Shown: positions 1 to 9,823, counted from the first letter of the stretch. The stretch is 64,000 nucleotides of DNA from Ochrobactrum teleogrylli (GCF_006376685.1 NZ_VEWL01000007.1:1-64000); one strand, 5' to 3'. A program made the numbers and translations. Notes: a model not told the origin generated them from the letters alone.

Positions 1-268
1 GCGTCTCTCGTGTCCACATCGTTAATCTGAATCACGAACCAGAGACCAAGGAAACTAAATTCTCAAACGGACTCTAACACCCGCGTCGAATAGTGCTCTT
101 GCGCCATCTGGACGATCGGAAGTGGATCTGAAAAGCCCACGATGGTGGATCTCCCTCGAGGTTACCGTTTTTATCAGGGCCGCCCACGGCGATTGAGCTG
201 GCCCGACCTCAAAACGCCCGCCTCCCGCTCCCGCCGTGTGTGGGAGGCATCATCCACGTCCTTCTTTC
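1..268. other. Non-coding stretch at window edge
   Basis: No open frame with a ribosome binding site or recognisable protein is seen in the first 268 bases. It may hold further decayed mobile-element sequence, given the transposase fragment that follows, but nothing in it can be named. Confidence 0.4.
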
Positions 269-378
269 AGCCGCAGCGATGATCATGACCTTCGCGAGCG
301 GATGAAGGAGCTGGCGCATGAACGTCGCCGCTTTGGATATAGACGTCTTCATGTTCTGCTTAGGCGCCAAGCCGCTAA
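269..378 (+). pseudogene. IS3-family transposase (OrfB) fragment
   Basis: Reading the plus strand from 269 gives an open frame that includes LRERMKELAHERRRFGYRRL (codons 290-349) followed by HVLLRR. This matches the start of the conserved OrfB region of IS3-family transposases, normally LRERI.ELA..RRRYGYRRLHVLLRREG. Similarity stops near 368, and the frame closes at a TAA at 407-409, so the DDE catalytic domain is missing. No upstream OrfA or terminal inverted repeat is visible. It is a decayed remnant just downstream of livF. The family call is from motif memory; the extent is approximate. Confidence 0.6.
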
Positions 379-384
379 AACGAC

Positions 385-408
385 TATGGCGGGACAATGC
401 CCGCCATA
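385..408 (-). terminator. Hairpin downstream of livF
   Basis: Arms TATGGCGGG (385-393) and CCCGCCATA (400-408) pair perfectly over 9 bp around a 6-base loop. It lies 43 bases past the livF stop, reading leftward, as expected for the end of the liv operon. No good U-tract follows on the minus strand, so it may be a weak or mRNA-stabilising structure. Confidence 0.45.
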
Positions 409-450
409 ACCTCTATAAATATATATCAATTGGCGCCGAGTGGCGCTCGA

Positions 451-1167
451 TCAATGCAAACCGCCGACGCCCAGGTGTTCTTCAACTGCGTGATGATCTG
501 ACGCCAGTTGTTCGGACGTACCGGACCACGCAATGCGTCCGCGCTCCAGAATGATAACGTGATCGGCGAAGTCGAGCGCGCTCTGGATCCGTTGTTCGAC
601 GAGCAGGATGGTCATGTCGCCCTTTTGCGCCAGTGTCGAGAATGCTGCCATCAGCTCTTCGCAAATGACCGGCGCGAGGCCTTCAAGCGGCTCGTCCAGC
701 AGCAGCACCGTCGGCTTGCCGAGAATGCTGCGTGCCGTTGAAAGCATCTGCTGCTCCCCGCCGGAAAGCTGCGAACCCAGATTGCGCCGCCGCTCCTTGA
801 GGCGAGGGAACATGGCATAGGCTTCTTCGAGCGCGTCCTTTGGTCGTTTTTTCAAGCCGACGAACAGGTTTTCTTCCACCGTCAGCGTGGGGAACACATC
901 GCGGGTCTGCGGCACATAGCCAAGACCGGCCAATGCGCGCGCGGCAGATGGAAGTGTCGCGATATTCTGGCCGCCCAGCAGGATTTCACCGCCATAGCGC
1001 CGGGTTTGTCCGGCGATGGTCGCAAAGAGGCTGGTCTTGCCGACGCCGTTGCGCCCTAATATGGCCAGCCGTGAGCCGGGTTCGGCTTTGAACGACACAT
1101 CTTCAATGACCCGTGTAGGACCATAGCCGGACGAAAGATTGCGGATTTCAAGCGAGGCTGCACTCAT
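451..1167 (-). CDS. livF: Branched-chain amino acid/amide ABC transporter ATPase LivF
   Basis: 238-residue ABC ATPase that would energise a HAAT-family importer at the cytoplasmic face. Walker A GRNGVGKT is at residues 38-45, the signature LSGGEQQ near 134 and Walker B VLLLDEP near 157. Length and the final position after livG fit LivF. The start ATG overlaps the livG stop by four bases (ATGA type), indicating translational coupling. It is the last gene of the leftward livK-livH-livM-livG-livF array. The family assignment is firm; the substrate is not defined by the sequence, since related systems import amino acids, amides, urea or aromatic acids. Confidence 0.9.
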   Translation of the reverse strand: MSAASLEIRNLSSGYGPTRVIEDVSFKAEPGSRLAILGRNGVGKTSLFATIAGQTRRYGGEILLGGQNIATLPSAARALAGLGYVPQTRDVFPTLTVEENLFVGLKKRPKDALEEAYAMFPRLKERRRNLGSQLSGGEQQMLSTARSILGKPTVLLLDEPLEGLAPVICEELMAAFSTLAQKGDMTILLVEQRIQSALDFADHVIILERGRIAWSGTSEQLASDHHAVEEHLGVGGLH

Positions 1168-1913
1168 TGCGCATAGCTCCCCAGATAGGCTTCACGGACA
1201 CGGGTATCCTGCACGACATCTTGCGGCAGTCCGTCGAAAATCACGGTTCCAGCGGCCAGAACGATAACGCGTTTTGCAAAGCGGAAAACCAGATCCATGT
1301 CGTGCTCGATCATGAGAACAGCAAGATCGGCGGGGAGGCGCTCGAGCGCTTCTTCGATACGGCCCGTATCGCTTTGCGGCACACCGGCGGCGGGTTCGTC
1401 CAGCAACAGCACCTTTGGACGTAGCGCCAGTGCCAGCGCGATCTCCAGCAGTCGTTGCTGGCCATAAGCGATCTGGCTGACGCGCAGCTGACTGAGCGGC
1501 AGCAGGCCGAGCGTGTCGAGAATATCGCGCACCTCATCCATCACGCCCGGCATTTTATGATAATCGCCGAGAATGCGGCCCGTCTTGCCTTCTCGCTGCA
1601 AAACGGCGAGCGCGACATGCTCTTCCGGCGTCATGTCGAAGAAGAGCCGCGTGACCTGGAATGAGCGCACCAGACCGCGCCGCACGCGCTGCATGGCGTT
1701 GAGTTTCGAGACATTCTCGCCGCCCAGCGTCACTGTGCCGGAGGTGGCGGGAAGGTTTCCCGTCACGAGATTGACGAATGTGGTCTTGCCTGCGCCGTTC
1801 GGTCCGATCAGGGCAACACGGTCGCCCTTGGCCATGCTGAGCGAGACATCGTTCGTGACGGCAAGACCGCCGAAATTCTTGCGCAGTTTTGAGACTTCAA
1901 ACACGGTGCTCAT
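1164..1913 (-). CDS. livG: Branched-chain amino acid/amide ABC transporter ATPase LivG
   Basis: 249-residue ABC ATPase when started at ATG 1911-1913 (MSTVFEV); the longer open frame upstream is only the shadow of livM. Walker A GPNGAGKT is at residues 37-44. The signature reads IAYGQQRLLEIA, the YGQQR variant typical of LivG rather than LSGGQ. Walker B is VLLLDEPAAG. The start overlaps livM's stop by four bases (1910-1913). It should pair with LivF as the ATPase heterodimer of the importer. Confidence 0.92.
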   Translation of the reverse strand: MSTVFEVSKLRKNFGGLAVTNDVSLSMAKGDRVALIGPNGAGKTTFVNLVTGNLPATSGTVTLGGENVSKLNAMQRVRRGLVRSFQVTRLFFDMTPEEHVALAVLQREGKTGRILGDYHKMPGVMDEVRDILDTLGLLPLSQLRVSQIAYGQQRLLEIALALALRPKVLLLDEPAAGVPQSDTGRIEEALERLPADLAVLMIEHDMDLVFRFAKRVIVLAAGTVIFDGLPQDVVQDTRVREAYLGSYAQ

Positions 1914-2899
1914 GTGTTGCGCGCCTTCCGCTTTTCGAAATAGTGAACGGCGGTGCCATAGAGGCCGCGCGGGGCGAACAGCACCACGAGGATCAGCAAT
2001 GCGCCAACCATGGTGAGCCAGTGGAACGGATTGGCGGCAGAAACCAGATCTTCGAACCACATGAAGACGACGGTGCCGATCAGACCGCCAAACAAAGTAC
2101 CCGTGCCGCCCAGAACCAGCATGACCAGCGCTTCCGCCGACATGGTGAAGCTGAGGCTGTCGAGACCCACGACCTGCGTTGAAATGGCGTTCAGCGCGCC
2201 GCCGATACCGGCAATGGCGCCGGAAATGACATACATGCGAAGCTGCGCCGAATGAACCGAAGCACCCATGGCGTGGATACGGATCGGATCTTCCTTCACG
2301 CCCCGGCAAAGCATGCCGAAAGGCGACCGCACGACATAGCGCAGGAAAATGAACGACACGACCAACAGGATGACACCGAAAATATAGGCGGTCTGTCCAT
2401 AAAGATCGAATTCGAACATGTCGAAGATCGGATCGGGCGAAATGCCGCTCAGGCCATCGCTGCCGCCGGTCCAGTTGGATGCCTTGTTGGCCGCTTCGTG
2501 GAAAAGATGCACCACGGCAATCGACAATACGAGCTGCGCCAATCCATGGGCGCGCAAGATGACGAAGCCGGAAACCAGTCCGGTGACGGCACCAGTGGCG
2601 AGGCCGATAAACGTCATCAGCAGCGGGTCGGTCACGCCGAAATGCGCTGCGGCAATGCCCGCGCCATAAGCGCCAGCGCCGAACAAGGCTGCATGGCCGA
2701 GCGTTGCGATGCCGCAATAGCCGGTGACGAGATCGAGCGAGAGTACGAGAAGCGCAATCGCGATGATGCGCGTCAGAAGCGCCAGATTATCGGGAAACAG
2801 GAACCAGCCGACGATGCTGGCCACGATGATGGCGATGACGCCAATCAGGCCCGCATAGGAATTGCGGTTTTGGGGGAGAGTTTGCGACATGTCGGTCAT
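1910..2899 (-). CDS. livM: Branched-chain amino acid/amide ABC transporter permease LivM
   Basis: 329-residue hydrophobic protein with about eight to ten membrane segments. The central stretch GYCGIATLGHAALFGAGAYG is characteristic of LivM permeases, and GGTGTLFGGLIG lies near the C-terminal third. It forms the inner-membrane channel together with LivH. Four-base overlaps join it to livG downstream and livH upstream (2896-2899), so the four genes are probably one translationally coupled message. Confidence 0.92.
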   Translation of the reverse strand: MTDMSQTLPQNRNSYAGLIGVIAIIVASIVGWFLFPDNLALLTRIIAIALLVLSLDLVTGYCGIATLGHAALFGAGAYGAGIAAAHFGVTDPLLMTFIGLATGAVTGLVSGFVILRAHGLAQLVLSIAVVHLFHEAANKASNWTGGSDGLSGISPDPIFDMFEFDLYGQTAYIFGVILLVVSFIFLRYVVRSPFGMLCRGVKEDPIRIHAMGASVHSAQLRMYVISGAIAGIGGALNAISTQVVGLDSLSFTMSAEALVMLVLGGTGTLFGGLIGTVVFMWFEDLVSAANPFHWLTMVGALLILVVLFAPRGLYGTAVHYFEKRKARNT

Positions 2900-3765
2900 T
2901 TCTTGGCCAACCTTCCGGCAAGGCCGCGTGGAAACAGGGTAACGATCACGATCACCGCCAGATAGAAGAAGAATTCGCCATATTCTGGCGCGAGATAGCG
3001 TCCCGTCGTGTCGATAGCGCCCAGCAGCAGACAGGCGATAAGAGCGCCCGGGATGGAGCCAGCGCCGCCGACGGAAACGACCACAAGAAACGTCACCATA
3101 TAGCGCAGCGCGTAATAGGGCTCGACGGGCAGCAGTTCAGCACCGACGACACCGCCGAATGCGGCAAGGCCGATGGCGAGCGCAAAGCTGATCGCATAGA
3201 CGATTTCGGTCCGAACGCCGAGCGCGGCAGCCATATTGGCGTTATCGACAGCAGCGCGAAGTTTGACGCCGAAGGCGGTGCGTTCAACGATGTACCAGAG
3301 GCCGATTGCAACGGCGAGGCCACAGCCGATGGCGAAAACGCGATGCTTGGCGATGGCGCGGAAGCCGAGATCAATCGAGCCGCGCAGCATTTCCGGCAGT
3401 GGGATGGTCTTCAGCGTCGGGCCGAAAATATAGTTTGTCAGACCGATGATGCAGAATGTGATGCCGATGGTCATCAGAACCTGCGTCAGCTCCGGTGCGC
3501 CATAGATGCGGCGATAGAGCAGGCGCTCCACCGGAACAGCGATAATCATCGTGCCGATAACGGCAATGATGATGGCAAAACCGTAATTGAGGCCAAGCTG
3601 ATGCGCGGCGTAAGACGCGAAATAGCCGCCGATCATAGCGAAGGCGCCATGCGCCAGATTGACGACGCGCATCAGGCCCATGGTGACCGAAAGGCCGATA
3701 GAGATGACGAAAAGCACCATGCCATAGGCGAGGGCATCGACAGCAATGCTGAGCACAGTCTGCAT
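2896..3765 (-). CDS. livH: Branched-chain amino acid/amide ABC transporter permease LivH
   Basis: 289-residue inner-membrane permease of the LivH type, with the conserved N-terminal LAHGAFAMIGGYFAS element and a later GGAGSIPGALI loop. About eight membrane segments are expected. It is separated from the binding-protein gene by 227 bases packed with inverted repeats, whereas it overlaps livM by four bases. This spacing suggests that the binding protein is made in excess over the permease and ATPase subunits. Confidence 0.92.
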   Translation of the reverse strand: MQTVLSIAVDALAYGMVLFVISIGLSVTMGLMRVVNLAHGAFAMIGGYFASYAAHQLGLNYGFAIIIAVIGTMIIAVPVERLLYRRIYGAPELTQVLMTIGITFCIIGLTNYIFGPTLKTIPLPEMLRGSIDLGFRAIAKHRVFAIGCGLAVAIGLWYIVERTAFGVKLRAAVDNANMAAALGVRTEIVYAISFALAIGLAAFGGVVGAELLPVEPYYALRYMVTFLVVVSVGGAGSIPGALIACLLLGAIDTTGRYLAPEYGEFFFYLAVIVIVTLFPRGLAGRLAKK

Positions 3766-3779
3766 TGAGTAATCCTATT

Positions 3780-3882
3780 GGAGCATTTCCGGCAAAAGTG
3801 CATAGCGGTTTTGCGTAGGATAATGCGTAAAACAAAGAGATAGAGCGGTTCCATGATTCCGTTCTAGCCGGAACGCTCTAGA
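3780..3882. repeat. Palindromic intergenic repeat (Brucella-type, second family)
   Basis: A roughly 100 bp block of inverted repeats: GAGCATTTCCGGCAAAAGTG opens it, and TAGAGCGGTTCC (3841-3852) faces GGAACGCTCTA (3870-3880). It has the look of the short dispersed palindromes common in Brucella and relatives. A similar but degenerate string, GAGCGGTTCCAGTGATTC, occurs near 41400. Family membership is from memory. Confidence 0.6.
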
Positions 3883-3913
3883 TCGATTCTCTGGCCGGAG
3901 GCGGAGAGAAAGT

Positions 3914-3937
3914 CGCTCCCGGAACGTTCCGGGAGCG
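3914..3937 (-). terminator. 24 bp perfect palindrome between livK and livH
   Basis: CGCTCCCGGAAC followed immediately by its exact reverse complement gives a 24 bp perfect palindrome. In RNA it can fold into a strong GC-rich hairpin 55-79 bases past the livK stop. A weak pyrimidine tract (ACTTTCTCTCC) follows on the minus strand. It could partly terminate transcription or protect the livK message. A dyad-binding protein site is an alternative. Confidence 0.55.
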
Positions 3938-3992
3938 CAAGTGCCTCATATCCCTTGGAATATAAGGCGGGCTGAACCGTGAAGCAGGTGAA

Positions 3993-5165
3993 TTACTTGG
4001 CCTTGAGGCCCGGATCGCCCTGCTTTTCGAAGGTCTGGATTTCCTTGTTGTAATAGGTGCCGTCTTCCGCCTTGGCGACTTCACGCAGATAGATATTCTG
4101 CGTCAGGTGACGGCTTTCCGGATCGATGGAAACCGGGCCGCGCGGGCTGATCCATTCCATGCCCTTGACGGCTTCCACAGCCTTTTCCGCATCCTTCTTG
4201 CCGCCGGTTGCTTCGATCATCTTGTAGATGACATGCATGCCGTCATAGGCGCTGACAGACGGGAAGGACAATTCAGCTGGGTTGCCGATGGCCTTGCCCG
4301 CTTCTTCGACGAACTTCTTGTTTTCCGGAGAATCGTGCGAAATCGCATAATGGAAGGTCGTCAGCACGCCAAGCGCCGTTTCGCCAAGGGCGGGAAGATC
4401 GGATTCCTGCGTCAGGTCGCCCGGCGCAAAAAGCTGTACGCCGTCTTTCTTGAGGCCGTTATCGACATAGGCTTTCATGAAACCGAGCGTGGTGGGACCG
4501 GACGGTAGAAAGGCGAAAACGCCTTGCGCACCGGAATCCTTGATGCGCTGCATGATCGGGCTGAAATCATTGGTGGCAAGCGGCATGCGGATGGCTTCCA
4601 CCACTTCACCGCCAGCTTCCGTAAAAGCGGCTTTGAAAGCATTTTCCGCATCGACGCCCGGACCGTAATCGCTCACCACCGAGATGACCTTCTTCACGCC
4701 CTTGTCGATTGCCACTTTGGCAATAGGGGTTGAGGTCTGCCAGGTCGTGAACGATGTGCGCACCACATAGGGGCTCTTGGTCACGATTGCGGACGTGGCG
4801 GCATTCATCACCACCATCGGCACATTGCCCTGCTTCAAGATCGGCGTGACGGCCATGGCGTCAGGCGTGAAATAGAAGCCTGCCAGATATTGCACGCCTT
4901 CCTTGACGACGAGTTCCTGCGCCAGTGCCTTGGACTGCGCGGGATCGGCCTGCGGTACATCGCGATAAACGACTTCCACCGTGTCTTCGCCGACCTTGTT
5001 GCCGTGTTCGGCCATATAGGCGTCGATACCGGCCTTGAAATTCTTGCCCTGAATGGCAAACGGTCCCGAAAACGGACCGATAACGCCAACCTTGACCGCA
5101 TCGGCATAAGCCGCGGATGCGGTGAGCGACAATACCGCCAGCGCGGTGAGTGCAATTTTCTTCAT
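3993..5165 (-). CDS. Periplasmic substrate-binding protein of a HAAT-family ABC transporter
   Basis: 390 residues from ATG 5163-5165, chosen because GGAGGAAGT lies immediately upstream; an in-frame ATG 24 bases earlier has no comparable site. Residues 1-22 form a Sec signal (MKKIALTALAVLSLTASAAYA) with likely cleavage before ADAVK. The mature part is a type-I periplasmic binding protein (Peripla_BP_6): VGVIGPFSGPFA opens the first lobe and YDGMHVIYKMIEA lies in the C-terminal part. It would capture the ligand and hand it to LivH/LivM. The ligand could be a branched-chain amino acid, an amide or an aromatic acid; the neighbouring pob genes make the last worth considering. Confidence 0.88.
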   Translation of the reverse strand: MKKIALTALAVLSLTASAAYADAVKVGVIGPFSGPFAIQGKNFKAGIDAYMAEHGNKVGEDTVEVVYRDVPQADPAQSKALAQELVVKEGVQYLAGFYFTPDAMAVTPILKQGNVPMVVMNAATSAIVTKSPYVVRTSFTTWQTSTPIAKVAIDKGVKKVISVVSDYGPGVDAENAFKAAFTEAGGEVVEAIRMPLATNDFSPIMQRIKDSGAQGVFAFLPSGPTTLGFMKAYVDNGLKKDGVQLFAPGDLTQESDLPALGETALGVLTTFHYAISHDSPENKKFVEEAGKAIGNPAELSFPSVSAYDGMHVIYKMIEATGGKKDAEKAVEAVKGMEWISPRGPVSIDPESRHLTQNIYLREVAKAEDGTYYNKEIQTFEKQGDPGLKAK

Positions 5166-5232
5166 AACTTCCTCCCGGTTGCCCAACATTCCTGCGCCTG
5201 ACCGTCTCAGTATCGCATGGAATGTCCTATTT

Positions 5233-5335
5233 TAGAGCGCGTTTCGATCTGTTTGCATTAGATCGGCGCGTCCCAACTTTTGCCTAACGCGCATCTTTCC
5301 GAAAACCGTCTCCACACTTTTCGGGTTGCGCTCTA
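5233..5335. repeat. Bru-RS-like 103 bp palindromic repeat, copy 1
   Basis: Ends are TAGAGCGC (5233-5240) and GCGCTCTA (5328-5335). The interior contains GTTTCGATCT and AGATCGGCGC as one inverted arm, and GCGCATCTTTCCGAAAACCG with CTTTTCGGGTTGCGC as another. Close relatives sit at 39143-39247 and 55924-56023. Length and wording agree with what I recall of Brucella Bru-RS1. It lies 67 bases upstream of the binding-protein start. Confidence 0.75.
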
Positions 5336-5562
5336 GAATGTCGATCTGACTGTTTATGTAAAATGATATTGTCTGTCGAAATCATAACTCAATGGTTATG
5401 TTTGCGTCCAAATAAGAAATGATTCAACACCGCTGCGCACAGACTTTCTTTCGAGGATTTAAGTCCGATATTTCCTCGCATTCAAGCCCGACGCGCACCG
5501 ATCGGCACGATGGCGCGCCACTTAAGTACAAAGCAGCGCGCCGTATGTTCGATTGCTTATGT
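5336..5562. other. Intergenic region between pobA end and the liv binding protein
   Basis: Apart from the palindromic repeat at 5233-5335, the 397 bases between the two minus-strand genes contain no supported gene. The liv promoter is expected here, probably upstream of the repeat, but no clear -35/-10 pair stands out. Confidence 0.4.
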
Positions 5563-6812
<1,250 letters not shown>

Positions 6813-6841
6813 TACAAATCGAACACAATCTGCAGGAGAGA

Positions 6842-7756
6842 ATGATGCGCGTCGATGTTCCAACCTATGAACTCTATGGGGAAGGGACCGATAAAAAGCC
6901 CGATTTCTGGCTACATTGTGAGACGCTTTATTCCAGATCCAGCCTGTATCAGTTTGAAATATCGCTGCATCGTCACGAGAATTTCTTTCAATTCCTGTAC
7001 ATTCAGGATGGCGCAGGCAATGCCAGTTTCAACGGCGTGATTCACAGTTTTCGCACGCCATGCGCTATTCTTGTGCCGCCCGGATTCAACCATGGGTTTT
7101 CGTTCTCACGCGATATCAATGGGCACATCATCACGATATTGCGCCCGCAAATGCCCTTTGTCGGCGACCGCCGCGGTGGGCCGTTCGGAGCTTGGCTGAA
7201 TGAGCCGAGACTTGTGGCGATGGAAGATGCCGCGCTGGAGGATCGTGAACTGGCAGCCTTGACCGTCAATCGGATACAGGTCGAATTCTATTCCAGAAAG
7301 CCATATAAAAACAGCATATTGGAGTCGATGCTTAAAACGATGATCGTGCTGGTTTCACGTCATGGATTGAGTGGGTCGCTTGATGAGACCGGACGCCCAG
7401 ACTATAGCGATGTGCGCGTGGAAAAATTTCTGGAACTGATCGAACGGCATTTTCGGGAGCATCGCCCGGTGGCGTTTTATGCCGATCAACTCGGCCTGTC
7501 GCCAACCCATCTCAACCGGCTGGTGCGGCGGCTCACCGGCGAGACGACACAACATATGATTGCGCATAAGCTGATCGAGGTGGCCAAGCACGATCTGATC
7601 GCCATGCCGTCGTCAGTCCAGCACATTGCTTATTCGCTGGGCTTTGCGGACCCGGCCTATTTCTCGCGTTTCTTCCAGAATTTCACAGGCGAAACGCCCC
7701 GCAGCTTTCGCTTGCGCGAACGTGCGCGCCTTGAGGAATCCGTCCATGGAAACTGA
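6842..7756 (+). CDS. pobR: AraC-family activator PobR
   Basis: 304 residues from ATG 6842, with AGGAGAG a few bases upstream; a second ATG follows at once (MMRVDV). The N-terminal part is a cupin-like effector domain (HRHENFFQFLYIQDGAG, then CAILVPPGFNHGFSFS). The C-terminal 100 residues carry two helix-turn-helix motifs (YADQLGLSPTHLNRLVRRL and IAYSLGFADPAYFSRFFQNF), ending in the usual GETPRSFR. AraC-type PobR proteins in rhizobia-related bacteria activate pobA in response to 4-hydroxybenzoate. The effector is inferred from the divergent pobA. Confidence 0.88.
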   Translation: MMRVDVPTYELYGEGTDKKPDFWLHCETLYSRSSLYQFEISLHRHENFFQFLYIQDGAGNASFNGVIHSFRTPCAILVPPGFNHGFSFSRDINGHIITILRPQMPFVGDRRGGPFGAWLNEPRLVAMEDAALEDRELAALTVNRIQVEFYSRKPYKNSILESMLKTMIVLVSRHGLSGSLDETGRPDYSDVRVEKFLELIERHFREHRPVAFYADQLGLSPTHLNRLVRRLTGETTQHMIAHKLIEVAKHDLIAMPSSVQHIAYSLGFADPAYFSRFFQNFTGETPRSFRLRERARLEESVHGN

Positions 7757-7794
7757 CTTGGACTTTTGAGACCGTCGCCGCTGCACGCCGTAAT

Positions 7795-7845
7795 GATGAG
7801 ACGCAGACCAAAGCTCTTTGAGACTTTGATCTGCGTCTCATCTGT
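7795..7845. terminator. Bidirectional terminator between pobR and the dehydrogenase
   Basis: GATGAGACGCAGA (7795-7807) pairs with TCTGCGTCTCATC (7830-7842), and an inner CAAAG/CTTTG extends the stem. TGTTTATTT follows on the plus strand. It sits between the convergent stops of pobR (7756) and the aldehyde dehydrogenase (7850). Confidence 0.8.
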
Positions 7846-7849
7846 TTAT

Positions 7850-9364
7850 TTACGCGAGGTCAGCAGGGAGCACATCGGCTGGGATGTTCTGATAGCTGAC
7901 GGGGCGCAGGAAGCGACGGATGGACATGGTTCCGACGCTGGTGGCGCCGAAATTGGTGCTGGCCGGGTAGGGGCCACCATGAACCATCGAATCGACCACT
8001 TCCACGCCGGTTGGGAAACCGTTGGCCAGAACGCGTCCGGCCTTGCGTTCCAGAACCGGCAGAAGCTTGCGCGCTGCGGCGGCATCGTCCTTGTCCATGT
8101 GCAAGGTTGCCGTCAGCTGGCCTTCAAAACCTTTTGCCAGATGCACCATGTCATCGACCGACTTGACGCGAACGACAACGCCGAGCGGGCCGAACACTTC
8201 TTCGCCGATGCTGTGATCGCCGAGGAAGGCGTCGCCGGTGGTCTCATAGAGATTGGGCGAAGCCTCACGGCCCTTGCTTTCGGTGGTCAGCACCGGCTTG
8301 ACGGAGTTGCGGCTGTCGAAATGCGCCTTGCCGTCCTGATAGGCCTTGGCAATGCCATCGGTCAGCATGACCTGCGGCGCGACCTTTTCCAGAGCGCTGC
8401 GGGTTGACTGCACAAAGCTGTCGGCATCCGAACCGTCGATCACCACAGCAATGCCGGGATTGGTGCAGAACTGACCGGCGCCCATAGTCAGCGAGCCAGC
8501 CCAACCTTCGCCGAGCGACGTCGCGCGGGTCTTCATGGCTTCCGGCAGCATGAACATCGGATTGACCGAGCCAAGCTCGCCGAAGAAAGGAATCGGTTCC
8601 GGGCGCTTGGCGCACAGATTGAACAAAGCGCGGCCACCGCCCAACGATCCGGTAAAGCCGACAGCCTTGATCAGCGGATGAGTGACCAGCGCTTCGCCGA
8701 CCTTGCGGTCGCCACCCTGAATGAGGCTGAACACACCCTTCGGCACGCCGGTCTTGGCGATGGCGGCCTGAATGGCGTCAGCGACGATTTCGCCGGTGCC
8801 GGGATGGGCGGAGTGGCCCTTAACCACAACCGGGCAGCCTGCGGCAAGCGCTGCGGCGGTGTCGCCGCCAGCGGTCGAGAAGGCGAGCGGAAAGTTGGAT
8901 GCGCCGAAAACGGCAACTGGGCCGATCGGGCGCTGCATCAGGCGGATTTCCGGACGGGGTGCGGGCTTGCGATCGGGCAGGGCTTCGTCCACGCGACGGT
9001 CGAGGTAGTCAGCCTTGCGAATATGGCTGGCGAAAAGGCGCAGCTGGCCGGTGGTGCGTCCACGCTCGCCCTCAAGGCGACCCGCCGGCAGGCCGGTTTC
9101 CTGCGTGCCGATTTCAGTAATGGCGGCAGCGCGCGCTTCGATTTCGTCGGCAATGGCTTCGAGGAACAGGGCGCGTTCTTCGCGGCTTGTATAACCATAA
9201 GTCCAGAAAGCATCTTCTGCCGCTTCGCAGGCGCGCGCCACCAGATCGGGCGTACCGACTGCGAATTCATGTGATGGACCCGTCGCCGGTGTCGAGGCAA
9301 AAGTCGTCTCCCCCGCAACCCACTCGCCAGCTATCAGGTGTTGTCCATGGGGTGTCCAGCTCAT
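7850..9364 (-). CDS. Alpha-ketoglutaric semialdehyde (2,5-dioxopentanoate) dehydrogenase
   Basis: 504-residue aldehyde dehydrogenase; AAAGGAATTGAG precedes ATG. Family features seen are the cofactor loop VVVKGHSAHPGTGE, GFTGSLGGGRALF, the catalytic Glu in ELGSVNP and the catalytic Cys in GAGQFCTNPG. The AHPGT/GQFCTNPG combination and length over 500 are typical of the 2,5-dioxovalerate dehydrogenase branch, which oxidises alpha-ketoglutaric semialdehyde to 2-oxoglutarate with NAD(P)+ at the end of pentose, hexarate or hydroxyproline breakdown. No other gene of such a pathway is adjacent, so the upstream substrate is unknown. Confidence 0.82.
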   Translation of the reverse strand: MSWTPHGQHLIAGEWVAGETTFASTPATGPSHEFAVGTPDLVARACEAAEDAFWTYGYTSREERALFLEAIADEIEARAAAITEIGTQETGLPAGRLEGERGRTTGQLRLFASHIRKADYLDRRVDEALPDRKPAPRPEIRLMQRPIGPVAVFGASNFPLAFSTAGGDTAAALAAGCPVVVKGHSAHPGTGEIVADAIQAAIAKTGVPKGVFSLIQGGDRKVGEALVTHPLIKAVGFTGSLGGGRALFNLCAKRPEPIPFFGELGSVNPMFMLPEAMKTRATSLGEGWAGSLTMGAGQFCTNPGIAVVIDGSDADSFVQSTRSALEKVAPQVMLTDGIAKAYQDGKAHFDSRNSVKPVLTTESKGREASPNLYETTGDAFLGDHSIGEEVFGPLGVVVRVKSVDDMVHLAKGFEGQLTATLHMDKDDAAAARKLLPVLERKAGRVLANGFPTGVEVVDSMVHGGPYPASTNFGATSVGTMSIRRFLRPVSYQNIPADVLPADLA

Positions 9365-9733
9365 CTCAATTCCTTTCCATCTGCTCTTGCAGCAAGTCAG
9401 TCTATCGCGGCGCGATCTTCATATTATACCGATCCGTTTTCTGCACGCCTTGGCGGCTAAAAGGGATCGGGAAGGCATGGATACATGGAATAGAGAGAAT
9501 TGTCGCGTAACACCACAGTTACATTCTTCGTAATGTCCCGCTATGAGGGATTTTGAATCGCAAGTTCGGGTGAGAGGGCGAATATCCGAAGCAGCAGGTG
9601 ATTCATCGCGCTGGTCGCCGTCATTGTTGCGGCGGTCAGCGTGGTGTGGATAACAGGATGTCTTTGAAAAAGCCGGGAAAACCGGCCTTTTCACAGAAAG
9701 GCAAAAATTCTTTTGCTTTCTTTTTCAGCACTT
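9365..9733. other. Intergenic region upstream of the dehydrogenase and first tRNA-Asp unit
   Basis: No convincing protein is encoded. A short hairpin, AGCCGGGAAAACCGGCCTTTTC, ends at about 9692, with T-rich sequence following on the plus strand. The promoter for the minus-strand dehydrogenase must lie near 9370-9450, but no clear box is visible. Confidence 0.4.
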
Positions 9734-9735
9734 GC

Positions 9736-9764
9736 TTGACACTTGTTCGCGAACCCCTTAAACG
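9736..9764 (+). promoter_or_regulatory. tRNA-Asp promoter, copy 1
   Basis: TTGACA (9736-9741), a 17-base spacer and TAAACG (9759-9764) form a good sigma-70-like promoter about 60 bases upstream of the mature tRNA. The same boxes are repeated in the second unit. Confidence 0.75.
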
Positions 9765-9823
9765 ACCGCTCACACCGACGGAAACGCCGGTGGTGACCGA
9801 AGCCTACGGGCTTTAGAAAATGC

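Noticed and set aside
9598-9816. 72-codon frame before the first tRNA-Asp
   Set aside because: It overlaps the tRNA promoter and leader, and its 3' part is inside the duplicated unit without coding character in copy 2.
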